Shown here: piece after piece, positions 56,251 to 63,445 of the stretch
How positions within the stretch are numbered: position 1 is the stretch's first letter
How the letters are laid out: every line of letters begins with the position of its first letter
Made by a program: the position numbers and the translations under genes
The notes under the pieces: generated by a model
Databases searched by the model: none
Seen by the model: the letters and a program-made list of their open reading frames with translations, nothing else
Told to the model about the DNA's origin: nothing
DNA from: CAWAVN01 sp963825075
GTDB lineage: Bacteria > Planctomycetota > Planctomycetia > Planctomycetales > Planctomycetaceae
DNA: 64,000 bases
Assembly (NCBI GenBank): GCA_963825075.1
Contig: CAWGRX010000014.1
Coordinates: forward strand, 241,836 to 305,835
Reading direction: 5' to 3'

Positions 56251-57822
56251 TCAACAGCCGGATTGCTGGAATTCGGTCAGCAATTGTTCAAGTGTCGAAA
56301 GCTCCACCGGCTTGACCAGGTGCTCATCGAACCCGGCCGCTTTCGATCTTTGGCGATCGATTTCCTGCCCATAGCCCGTCAAAGCGATCAAGGTGATTCC
56401 GCGGAATTGAGGTATTTCCCGGACGGCTTTTGCCACCTCAAATCCATCCATACCGGGCAGCCCGATGTCGAGCAGGACCACTTCGGGAGCAAAATCTTGA
56501 AGCTTCTCAAGTGCGGAGGGGCCGTCATATGCCGTGGCGACTTCGTGGCCGCTCGATCTCGCGAGCAGCGAGGCCAGCATCCGCGCCGCCCCGGCGTTGT
56601 CGTCCACAACAAGAATCCGCCGGCCCGGGCTGGTTTGGCTCGGCGAGATCATCGGCTCCGATTCCTCAGTCGCCAGGACAATCGGCAAACGCAAGACGAA
56701 AAGGCTGCCGTGTCCCGGGCCTTCGCTGTGGGCGGTGATCGAGCCGTCGTGCATCTCCACCAACCGCTGCACTAAAGTCAAACCGATCCCCAATCCGCCC
56801 TGCGCCCGATCCAGCGAGCGGGACGCCTGCGTGAAGAGATCGAAAATGTTCGGCAAGAGTTCCGGCTCAATCCCCACGCCCGTGTCCCGCACGCTGATCT
56901 CCGCCTGACCGTCCTGGCTGCCGGCGGTCAGTTCGATCCGGCCTCCGGCATCGGTGTATTTGACGGCATTGTTGAGGAGGTTTTCAATGACCTGAATCAG
57001 GCGGACGGGATCGGCATTCAGCCAGATCGGTTCTTCGGGTAAGACGGCCACGAATTCCTGCCGCCGGCTCTCGATCATGGGGCGGACGGCATTGATCGAG
57101 CGGTCGATCAGCCCCCCCAATTCCACCGGCTCTTTGCGCAACTCGACTTTTCCCTGCATGATCCGCGACGTATCCAGCAAATCGTCCACCAGCCGGACGA
57201 GATGCCGGAGCTGCTCCTGGATCAAGCCGATGGTTTCCCCGTTGCCGGCGGCCTCCATCTGCAAAATCTCCAACCCGCTCCAGATGGGAGCCAAGGGATT
57301 TCGCAGTTCGTGGGAGAGCGTCGCGATAAACTCGTCTTTCCGGCGATTGGCGAGACGGAGTTCTTCGGTGCGGTCTTCGACGGCCTGCTCCAACTCGGCC
57401 GCATGATTGGCCAAAGCTTTTTGCTGCTCTTGCAGTTGCCGGGTCATTTTTCGCATTTGAAGCGCGCGAGTCAGAGCGGCGACGACGTAATCCCGGTCGA
57501 TCGGCTTTTGAATGAAATCGAATGCCCCGCCGCGAAGGGCCTGGACAGCCAGATCGTGCTGACCGTGGCCGGTGATGAGCAGCGTGGGCAGTTCCGGCCG
57601 GAGCGCGCGGATTTCCTTGAGCAAGGCCAGCCCGTCCATGCCCGGCATTTTGATGTCGCTGACGACGGCGTCGTAGTCGGAGGCGGAGATTTTTTTGACC
57701 GCCGCCAGCGCCGAGTCGCACGTTTCCACCACAATTTCGGGCAAGCGGAGCTTGAGTGCCCCGCTAAGCGCGGTCAACAAGGCCGGGTCGTCATCGACGA
57801 TCAGAATGCGGCTCGCGCTCAT
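56251..57822 (-). CDS. Hybrid histidine kinase: REC-HisKA-HATPase-REC
   Basis: 523 residues. The first receiver (about 5-120: LIVDDDPALL, YDAVVSDIKMPGMDG with the phospho-Asp, KP) is joined by a coiled coil to HisKA (EFIATLSHELRNPLAPIW, His) and HATPase (NLLNNAVKYTD, VRDTGVGI, GGLGIGLTL). A second receiver runs from about residue 400 (ILVVDDNAGAARML, VVLLDIGLPGMDG). No sensor domain is present, so input arrives by phosphotransfer or by the partner kinase. It is the last gene of the operon; its start overlaps the previous stop by 4 bp. Confidence 0.9.
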   Translation of the reverse strand: MSASRILIVDDDPALLTALSGALKLRLPEIVVETCDSALAAVKKISASDYDAVVSDIKMPGMDGLALLKEIRALRPELPTLLITGHGQHDLAVQALRGGAFDFIQKPIDRDYVVAALTRALQMRKMTRQLQEQQKALANHAAELEQAVEDRTEELRLANRRKDEFIATLSHELRNPLAPIWSGLEILQMEAAGNGETIGLIQEQLRHLVRLVDDLLDTSRIMQGKVELRKEPVELGGLIDRSINAVRPMIESRRQEFVAVLPEEPIWLNADPVRLIQVIENLLNNAVKYTDAGGRIELTAGSQDGQAEISVRDTGVGIEPELLPNIFDLFTQASRSLDRAQGGLGIGLTLVQRLVEMHDGSITAHSEGPGHGSLFVLRLPIVLATEESEPMISPSQTSPGRRILVVDDNAGAARMLASLLARSSGHEVATAYDGPSALEKLQDFAPEVVLLDIGLPGMDGFEVAKAVREIPQFRGITLIALTGYGQEIDRQRSKAAGFDEHLVKPVELSTLEQLLTEFQQSGC

Positions 57823-59009
57823 CTCTCCTCCTCCAAGTCGGCTTTTGTCGCGGTTTTGGGGTTCGCCAAAGGCAGTCGAATCAGAAACGCCGCGCCCGAA
57901 CCGGGCTGGCTCGGGACGGAAATCGTGCCGCCGTGATCGGTGATGATCCCATAAGTGATCGAAAGTCCCAGCCCCGTGCCGGAGCCGACTTCTTTGGTCG
58001 TAAAAAACGGATCGAAAATCCGCTCTTCCAGCCCCGCCGGGATCCCTGGCCCGGTATCCTGAAACCGCAGGACGATCTCGCCCTTTTCCACCCGGCAGGA
58101 AATGGAGATCGTCTTCCGCTCGGATTCAGCAACGGCGTCGCGGGCGTTCGTCAAGAGGTTGATGAAGACTTGCTCCAGCCGGATGGCGTTGCCGATGACC
58201 TGCGGGCCGTCGTCTTCGGGAAGGTCGAGGTCGAGCTGAATCTGCCGGAGCCTCAGTTGTTCCTGCATCAGCGAGATACTGCGGAGGATGGCCTCCTTGA
58301 TCGCGACCGGGATCCGGCTGACGTGCGCCACCCGGCCGAAAGTCCGCAGGTGCGAAATAATCTCCGTGGCCTTTCGGACTTGCAGCATCGTGTTGTTCAG
58401 ATAGCGGAGAATCGCGGGGCGGTCGTCGGCCTTCATTTCCAAGAGGTCGATCGCATTCCCCACAAACAGGCCGATGTTGTTTAAGGGATTGTTCAATTCG
58501 TGGGCAACGCCGGTGGTCAATTCGCCGAGCGTGGCGAGCTTCGCGGCCTGCACGAGTTGGTCCTGCTTTTCGCGAAGCTCCTGCTCGCGCCGCCCCATCG
58601 CCTCGGTGGTCTCCCGCAGGTCCCCCATGATGTGGATCATGGCTTTGCGGCTGTTTTCCAGACGCAAATTCGTCTGGTGCACGTCCTGGAGAATATGCAA
58701 CAGCGCCCGCCGCGAGTTGTCCAGCCGCTCGGTCTGCCGGCCCAGTCTGCGGCGATCTTCTTCATAGTCGCCTAAGATATGGAGCATCGCTTTTCGCTGA
58801 TCGGCAAGCCGCTTGTTCGTATTGTTGAGTTCGCCCATGATGTGAATCATGGCCCGGCGCTGCTCGTCCCGCTTGTGCAGACGCTGTTCCAACTCTTCGA
58901 CTTGCCGGCGCAGCGCCTGCACCTCCGCGGCGGTGGCTTTCGCTTCCGGACCGTCCGCAACCAGATGGCAGTGATGGGCCGCACCGACAGGTAAACTCTC
59001 GGCAATCAT
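57819..59009 (-). CDS. Histidine kinase with repeated coiled-coil motif
   Basis: 396 residues. About residues 35-150 contain four spaced copies of an R-(K/R)-A-(M/L)-(L/I)-H-I-(M/L) motif: RRAMIHIMGELNNTNKRL, RKAMLHILGDYEEDRRRL, RRALLHILQDVHQTNLRL and RKAMIHIMGDLRETTEAM, in a predicted coiled coil. Then HisKA (LATLGELTTGVAHELNNPLNNI, His) and HATPase (NLLTNARDAV, FQDTGPGIP, GTGLGLSI). No membrane segment, so it is cytoplasmic. Overlaps of 4 bp with both neighbours make it the middle gene of a coupled operon. Confidence 0.9.
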   Translation of the reverse strand: MIAESLPVGAAHHCHLVADGPEAKATAAEVQALRRQVEELEQRLHKRDEQRRAMIHIMGELNNTNKRLADQRKAMLHILGDYEEDRRRLGRQTERLDNSRRALLHILQDVHQTNLRLENSRKAMIHIMGDLRETTEAMGRREQELREKQDQLVQAAKLATLGELTTGVAHELNNPLNNIGLFVGNAIDLLEMKADDRPAILRYLNNTMLQVRKATEIISHLRTFGRVAHVSRIPVAIKEAILRSISLMQEQLRLRQIQLDLDLPEDDGPQVIGNAIRLEQVFINLLTNARDAVAESERKTISISCRVEKGEIVLRFQDTGPGIPAGLEERIFDPFFTTKEVGSGTGLGLSITYGIITDHGGTISVPSQPGSGAAFLIRLPLANPKTATKADLEEER

Positions 59010-60685
59010 TGGACCGGCCCCGCTTGGGTCTTTTGTTTCTCAGGAACAAACTGCGACTTCAGCTTTTGGTTCTCTTCGATCATTTTCTCTAATTCTTTCT
59101 CCAAGGCAATCATTTTCAGTTCCCGCCCGACGACCACTTCTTCGAATTTCTCCAAGTCGAGGATTTTCTCTTGGAGTTCGGCTTTCGATTTTTCCAGGTC
59201 GCGCACCACGCGTTCGTAAGCCCGCATGTCGTGCAAAATCCCAATCGCCCCGATTTCCCTTCCCTCCGGATCGCGAAGCGCCGAGGCGTTCAGCGTCGTG
59301 GGAATGACTTCGCCTGAAGCGATACGGGGATTGAGACGGGCATTCCGCGTCACGCCGCGTTCCACCACTTCCCGCAGGGCCGCGGTGAACTCGCGGGTTT
59401 CCTCCGGGCTGATAAACCGCGACAGCGACTGTTCCACCACTTCGTCCGTGCGGAAACCCAAGAGGGCATAAACGGCGTCGTTGGCTTGGAGGATTTTTCC
59501 TTCCAGGTCGGAAACGAACACCGGGTCCGGGGCGTTTTTAATCAGGCTTTCCGCATAGGCCCGCGCTTTGTCGAGTTCCCGCATGTCGCGGAGAATCCCG
59601 ATCACGCCGATCGCATGGCCTTCTCCATCCCGAAGAGCCGAAGCGTTCAACGTCGTGGAAATCACCTCGCCCGATGCACTTCGGGGATTGAGCCGGGCGT
59701 TTTTGGTGACGCCGCGTTCGACGACTTCCCGCAAGGCGGCAGTGAACTCGCGGGCTTCCTCCGGGCTGATGAACCGCGACAGCGATTGCTCCACGACCTC
59801 GTCCGTCCGGAAACCCAACAGCGTATAAACCGCGTCGTTGGCTTGGAGGATTTTCCCTTCCAGGTCGGAGACGAACACCGGGTCCGGGGCATTTTTAATC
59901 AGGCTTTCCGCATAGGCCCGCGCTTTGTCCAGCTCCCGCATGTCGCGGAGAATCCCAATCGCCCCGATCACCCGCCCGTCCACGTCGCGCAGGGCCGAGG
60001 CATTGAGACTGGTGGGGATGATCTCGCCGGTCGCGGTCCGTGGATGCAGCACGGCGTTGCGGGTGACGCCGCGCTCGACGACTTCCCGCAACGCGGCGGT
60101 AAACTCGCGGGTTTCCTCCGGACTGATGAACCGGGCCAGCGACTGTTCCAGCACTTCATCTTGCCGGAATCCGAGGAGTTGGGAAACGGCGTCGTTGGCC
60201 TGGAGAATTTTTCCTTCCAGGTCGGAGACGAACACCGGGTCCGGGGCGTTTTTAATCAGGCTTTCCGCATAGGCCCGCGCTTTGTCCAACTCCCGCATGT
60301 CGCGAAGGATGCCGATGGCCCCGATCACCTTGCCGTCGGAATCCCTGAGGGCCGAGGCGTTCAGCGTTGTGGGAATGATTTCCCCGGAGGCGCTTTTGGG
60401 ATTGAGCCGGGTGTTTCTGATCCCGCCGCGTTCGACCACTTCCCGCAGGGCGGCGGTGAACTCGCGGGTTTCATCGGGACTGATAAACCGCGACAACGAC
60501 TGCTCGAGCACTTCATCTTGCCGAAACCCCAAAAGCTCGGAAACGGCGTCATTCGCCTGGAGGATTTTCCCTTCCAGGTCGGAAACGAACACCGGGTCCG
60601 GGGCGTTCGCAATGATGATGTTCGCGTCCAGCGAATGATTCGCGGCCGGTTTGTGCTCGATCGTGGCGGACGTCTTGTGGTTCAT
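59006..60685 (-). CDS. Multi-PAS sensor protein, four near-identical PAS domains
   Basis: About 559 residues from ATG 60685 (a TTG at 60778 is possible). Four tandem 119-residue PAS units each contain NAPDPVFVSDLEGKILQAND, a LLGF-RxDEV segment, RFISP-EETREFTAALREVV, LNASALRD and IGAIGILRDMRELDKARAYAES. A C-terminal coiled coil follows (DLEKSKAELQEKILDLEKFEEVVVGRELKMIALEKELEKMIEENQ). There is no kinase domain, so it must signal through the overlapping downstream kinases. The unit-to-unit similarity implies recent duplication or gene conversion. Confidence 0.85.
   Translation of the reverse strand: MNHKTSATIEHKPAANHSLDANIIIANAPDPVFVSDLEGKILQANDAVSELLGFRQDEVLEQSLSRFISPDETREFTAALREVVERGGIRNTRLNPKSASGEIIPTTLNASALRDSDGKVIGAIGILRDMRELDKARAYAESLIKNAPDPVFVSDLEGKILQANDAVSQLLGFRQDEVLEQSLARFISPEETREFTAALREVVERGVTRNAVLHPRTATGEIIPTSLNASALRDVDGRVIGAIGILRDMRELDKARAYAESLIKNAPDPVFVSDLEGKILQANDAVYTLLGFRTDEVVEQSLSRFISPEEAREFTAALREVVERGVTKNARLNPRSASGEVISTTLNASALRDGEGHAIGVIGILRDMRELDKARAYAESLIKNAPDPVFVSDLEGKILQANDAVYALLGFRTDEVVEQSLSRFISPEETREFTAALREVVERGVTRNARLNPRIASGEVIPTTLNASALRDPEGREIGAIGILHDMRAYERVVRDLEKSKAELQEKILDLEKFEEVVVGRELKMIALEKELEKMIEENQKLKSQFVPEKQKTQAGPVQ
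59212..60608. repeat. Four tandem 357-bp units encoding PAS domains
   Basis: The marker CCGGGTCCGGGGC occurs at 59521, 59878, 60235 and 60592, exactly 357 bp apart. Units are highly similar at the DNA level, so the array could expand or contract by recombination. Confidence 0.9.
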
Positions 60686-60778
60686 AAAACGTTCCCGTCC
60701 AATAAAGGAGTGAGAAATCGGGTCCAGGGGAACTTCCAAAGAAAAATCGGATTGTTGGGAGAGGACGGTTCCTTCCAA

Positions 60779-61139
60779 AAAAGCATGACCGCGACGGAGA
60801 GACGGTCGATTCGCGGCCCTATCCCATCAAAAACGCGAAGGCTGAAGTCTCGAAATGCAAACCGGCAAATTGGTAACAGTTCTCTCTATCCATTTGGCGG
60901 ACGGTTCTCGTCTCGACAGCCAAACGGAGCTGAATTTTGATAGTGTTACGAAAACTAAGCCATTCTGGTATGGGTCGTTTTCCAGAAACTTCTTCCGAAA
61001 AAATCCCACACGGTCGTGCTTCCCGCAGAAAACGCCGGCCCGCGAATTCACAAGGAGCCGGCGATTTCTCAATCGCCGGCTCCCAATGATTGGCCCTTGT
61101 CGCTTGCAGGACGATCCCCGCTTAGCGTTGTCCTTTCAG
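60779..61139. other. Intergenic stretch with a strong hairpin
   Basis: No gene is seen. GGAGCCGGCGATT (61054-61066) pairs perfectly with AATCGCCGGCTCC (61071-61083), 57 bases beyond the end of the last tRNA gene on the minus strand. It may end the tRNA transcript, though the following minus-strand sequence is not T-rich. Confidence 0.6.
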
Positions 61140-61212
61140 TGACCCGTATGAGAATCGAACTCATCTTTCCAGCGTGAAAGGCTGGCGTCCTCAACCGATA
61201 GACGAACGGGCC
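61140..61212 (-). tRNA. tRNA-Glu (TTC)
   Basis: 73 nt. Acceptor GGCCCGT/ACGGGTC, D-stem GTC/GAC, anticodon stem CCAGC/GCTGG with loop CTTTCAC (anticodon TTC), T-loop TTCGATT, discriminator A, CCA not encoded. Last gene of the array. Confidence 0.9.
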
Positions 61213-61232
61213 GATTTATAAGTAGCACGGGC

Positions 61233-61266
61233 GGGGACCAATCCGGCCTGCGGCGGATCGGTCCCC
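61233..61266. repeat. Hairpin between tRNA-Glu and the Leu-like tRNA
   Basis: GGGGACCAATCCG (61233-61245) pairs with CGGATCGGTCCCC (61254-61266), 12 of 13 Watson-Crick. It sits in the largest spacer of the array (61213-61330), where no further tRNA was found; it could be a processing or termination site. Confidence 0.6.
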
Positions 61267-61330
61267 GAACCCACAGACAATCGCCAAGGTTTGAGCTGCG
61301 CCGCTTTCCCCGGTTTGCATACCACGCGAT

Positions 61331-61404
61331 TGGCTCAGGCGGGACTCGAACCCACAACATCCTTAGTTTTAAGCCAAGGTGGTCTGCCGATTGCCTACCG
61401 AGCC
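61331..61404 (-). tRNA. Leu-like tRNA (anticodon TAA) with a short variable loop
   Basis: 74 nt. Acceptor GGCTCGG/CTGAGCC; D-arm AATCGGCAGAC as in leucine tRNAs; anticodon stem CTTGG/CTAAG with loop CTTAAAA, the usual tRNA-Leu(UAA) loop; T-stem GTGGG/CCCGC. The variable region is only about 6 nt (GATGTT), whereas leucine tRNAs are class II with a long arm. Discriminator A, no CCA. Identity is therefore uncertain. Confidence 0.75.
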
Positions 61405-61429
61405 GTTGTGAATTCCCGTTCTTGAAGAA

Positions 61430-61501
61430 TAGTCCCGGATGGACTCGAACCATCGTTGCCTGGGTGTAAGCCAGGAGTCGTCGCCGCTGGACCACGGGAC
61501 C
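61430..61501 (-). tRNA. tRNA-Val (TAC)
   Basis: 72 nt. Acceptor GGTCCCG/CGGGACT (first pair G-T), anticodon stem CCTGG/CCAGG, loop CTTACAC (anticodon TAC), T-stem GATGG/CCATC, discriminator A, no CCA. Confidence 0.88.
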
Positions 61502-61528
61502 GGATTGAAACCAACAAACCTGTTGAAG

Positions 61529-61613
61529 CGGAAGCCGCGAGACTCGAACTCGCAAGCCGCGATCACGGCCACCTGTTTTCGAGACAGGCCCCTCATCCAG
61601 CCGGATGACTTCC
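61529..61613 (-). tRNA. tRNA-Ser (CGA)
   Basis: 85 nt, class II. Acceptor GGAAGTC/GGCTTCC, anticodon stem CCTGT/ACAGG with loop CTCGAAA (anticodon CGA), long variable arm (GGCC...GGCT), T-stem GCGAG/CTCGC, discriminator G as expected for serine. No CCA. Confidence 0.88.
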
Positions 61614-61629
61614 TTGAAGAATGAAAGAG

Positions 61630-61702
61630 TGGGACCGGAGGGGCTCGAACCCTCACCGAACCGGTTAAGAGCCGGTCATGCTGCCGCTAACACCTCGATC
61701 CC
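61630..61702 (-). tRNA. tRNA-Lys (CTT)
   Basis: 73 nt. Acceptor GGGATCG/CGGTCCC, anticodon stem ACCGG/CCGGT with loop CTCTTAA (anticodon CTT), T-stem GAGGG/CCCTC, discriminator A, no CCA. Confidence 0.88.
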
Positions 61703-61723
61703 GTGTTTTGTCGATCAATTCAA

Positions 61724-61795
61724 TAGGCCTGGAAGGAGTCGAACCTTCGTCTGGCCCTTATAAGGAGCCGGCTCTGACCATTGAGCGACAGGCTC
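61724..61795 (-). tRNA. tRNA-Ile (TAT)
   Basis: 72 nt. Anticodon stem GGCTC/GGGCC, loop CTTATAA (anticodon TAT, reads AUA), T-stem GAAGG/CCTTC. The acceptor GAGCCTG/CAGGCCT has a mismatch at the second pair (A-C). Most bacteria read AUA with a CAT-anticodon tRNA modified by TilS, so a TAT anticodon is uncommon. No CCA. Confidence 0.8.
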
Positions 61796-61876
61796 GCATT
61801 GATGTTGGAGTCGGCGTTTATCGAACTGCCCATCGAACAAAAATCTTCCTTCCCAGAGAGTTTTAAGAATAAGAAG

Positions 61877-61947
61877 TAGCCCAGGGTGGAGTTGAACCAC
61901 CGCCGCCGCTGTATCAGAACGACATGCTTCCGTTACACTACTGGGCC
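61877..61947 (-). tRNA. tRNA-Ile (GAT), tentative isotype
   Basis: 71 nt. Acceptor GGCCCAG/CTGGGCT; D-arm GTGTAACGGAAGCAT; anticodon stem TCGTT/AGCGG has two G-T pairs; loop CTGATAC gives anticodon GAT; T-stem GGTGG/CCACC. Small and slightly degenerate. First gene of the array. No CCA. Confidence 0.7.
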
Positions 61948-61970
61948 GGATCGGTTTCGCCGCCGCCGGG

Positions 61971-62013
61971 AACAAAAACAAAACGGCCCGGCGTCTGGAT
62001 GACACCGGGCCGT
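61971..62013 (-). terminator. Strong Rho-independent terminator on the minus strand
   Basis: ACGGCCCGG (61983-61991) pairs with CCGGGCCGT (62005-62013); read on the minus strand the hairpin is followed by TTTTGTTTTTG. It lies 24 bases upstream of the first tRNA and so ends a transcript coming from the region above 62013. Confidence 0.8.
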
Positions 62014-62354
62014 GAAGTTTCTTTCACTGAAACAGCCTCGTGCTCAACGGCGGAAGGCGTCCCCAATATCGACGGACGATTTCTGTAACCCATTGCGGGA
62101 ACCGACCGCATCGGATTTGGAAATTGATATGGCAGCGGAATAGGACATGGGTTTTTGGGCCGTCGTTTGGTTTGGGTGATGGAGGTTTTGTGTTGTTATT
62201 GTTAATGGGATAGACCGGAATTCTTATGCCAGGTTCGGCCGGTTTTTTCAGAAATTTTGAGCGGGATTCCCGACCGTTTGGCAAGCCGGCGGGCGTTTGC
62301 GAAGATAAGGTGAGAAACACCTGTGCCGCTCGCCCACAGAGGAGACTGCATCCG
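62014..62354. other. Intergenic stretch, possible small transcript
   Basis: No gene is well supported. Because a minus-strand terminator lies at 61971-62013, a short minus-strand RNA may be made here; a 34-codon frame (62044-62148, MSYSAAISISKSDAVG...) exists but has no ribosome site. Confidence 0.35.
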
Positions 62355-62845
62355 ATGACGACGAACGAAGCCCAATCGCGTTTGCCTTACGCCGTCGCCG
62401 ATCTCGTCTGCGGGCGATTCCCGAGGACGAGCGACTGTGGGTGCCGCAGGCGGAGAGTCTGGTTTCGCCCGCTGCTCTTAAACCGCGGCCGGCGAGTGGG
62501 TGAACCTGCTCCGCGTGAAGACCGCCGGCGTGCTCAGCCGGCACCGGCATCCGGCGCCGGTTCACGGCTACGTGATCAAGGGCTCGTGGCGGTATCTCGA
62601 GCACGACTGGATCGCCCGCGAGGGGATGTACGTGTTCGAGCCGCCGGGCGAAGTGCACACGCTGGTCGTCGACGAAGACGTGGAGGAGATGATCACGCTG
62701 TTCCACGTCTGCGGGGCCCTGGTGTATTACGACGAACAGGACAGGCCGCGGGCACGACGACGTGCACACCAAGATCGAGATGTGCCGCCGCCACTTCGAA
62801 GAGGTCGGCCTCGGCGAAGATTTCGTCGAGCAATTTGTGCGGTAA
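62355..62845 (+). pseudogene. Cupin-fold protein (2,4'-dihydroxyacetophenone dioxygenase-like), three frameshifts
   Basis: From ATG 62355 (AGGAGA upstream) frames join as MTTNEAQSRLPYAVADLV, AIPEDERLWVPQAESLVSPA, GEWVNLLRVKTAGVLSRHRHPAPVHGYVIKGSWRYLEHDWIAREGMYVFEPPGEVHTLVV and GHDDVHTKIEMCRRHFEEVGLGEDFVEQFVR. HRHPAPVHGY and PPGEVHTL are the two cupin metal-binding motifs. Breaks are near 62415, 62490 and 62750. Relatives are annotated as dioxygenases, though the substrate here is unknown. Intact length would be about 163 aa. Confidence 0.75.
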
Positions 62846-62889
62846 CCGGGTTTCCCTCTGGCTGCCGCGGTCTCTTCCCGTCAATGCAA

Positions 62890-62921
62890 ACGGGCCGAGC
62901 ATTTCGGTTTGCTCGGCCCGT
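62890..62921. terminator. Bidirectional hairpin terminator
   Basis: ACGGGCCGAGC (62890-62900) pairs perfectly with GCTCGGCCCGT (62911-62921) between the convergent cupin and H1-like genes; both sides have short T-rich stretches. Confidence 0.8.
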
Positions 62922-62957
62922 CTGTCTTTGTTCCATTAGGCGAGATTGCCTGAGGGT

Positions 62958-63178
62958 TTATTTGCCGGTGGCTTTCTTGGATGACTTTTTAGCGGCGGTT
63001 TTCTTGGCGGCCGACTCTGGCCGGCGGCTTTCTTGGGGGACTTTTTGGCGGCGGACTTTTTGGAGGTTTTCTTGGCGGCCGACTTCTTGGGGGCGGCTTT
63101 CTTGGGGGACTTTTTGGCCGTGGCCTTTTTGGGGGCCGACTTCGGGGCCGGGGTCGAGGTCTTGGGTTTCGTCGCCAT
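62958..63178 (-). CDS. Histone H1/Hc1-like Lys-Ala-Pro-rich DNA-binding protein, frameshifted
   Basis: Starts MATKPKTSTPAPKSAPKKATAKKSPKKAAPKKSAAKKTSKKSAAKKSPKKAAG; AGGAG lies eight bases before the ATG. After AAG the frame should continue SAAKKTAAKKSSKKATGK to a stop at 62958; as written, a break near 63018 gives Pro/Arg-rich sequence ending at 62936. The KKS/AAKK repeats match C-terminal H1-type tails, which bind DNA without a fold. The repetitive sequence makes both real slippage and assembly error likely. About 72 aa when repaired. Confidence 0.75.
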
Positions 63179-63445
63179 CGTTCAGACTCCTTCACAGATT
63201 GCCGGGATGCCGAGAGGGGTTACTGCTTCGCTCCCGGCATCCACGAAGAGCAAAGCTGTCAGAAATAGAACCAATTTATTCAGAACATTCAAGCTGCAAT
63301 CGCCTTTTGAGCCGAAGATTTTCACAACTTGATTCGGGTCTCGAAATTCAGCGCGAATGCAGATCGCCTTCGGAACATTCCGTCAAGCGGAAATTGGCGG
63401 AAACCAGTCCTGATCCCTCGGTTGACTCTGCCGACGATTGCGGAG
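63179..63445. other. Intergenic stretch, no gene seen
   Basis: 267 bases between the H1-like gene start and the end of the membrane-protein gene. No hairpin or ORF worth naming; presumably holds the promoter of the H1-like gene. Confidence 0.45.

Noticed and set aside
55528..56775. 415-codon plus-strand open frame
   Set aside because: Overlaps the membrane-protein gene in another frame and runs antisense into the hybrid kinase; both of those are better supported.
59212..60608. Regular repeats, considered as a CRISPR array
   Set aside because: Unit length of 357 bp, no unique spacers, coding in frame for PAS domains. No CRISPR-like short repeat-spacer pattern or cas gene was seen in the window.
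59486..60940. 484-codon plus-strand open frame with internal repeats
   Set aside because: Its repetition is just the complement of the PAS-encoding 357-bp units.
61213..61330. Possible eighth tRNA in the largest array spacer
   Set aside because: A T-loop-like GGGTTCGGGG is present but no acceptor or anticodon stem can be formed; the clear structure is a 13-bp hairpin instead.
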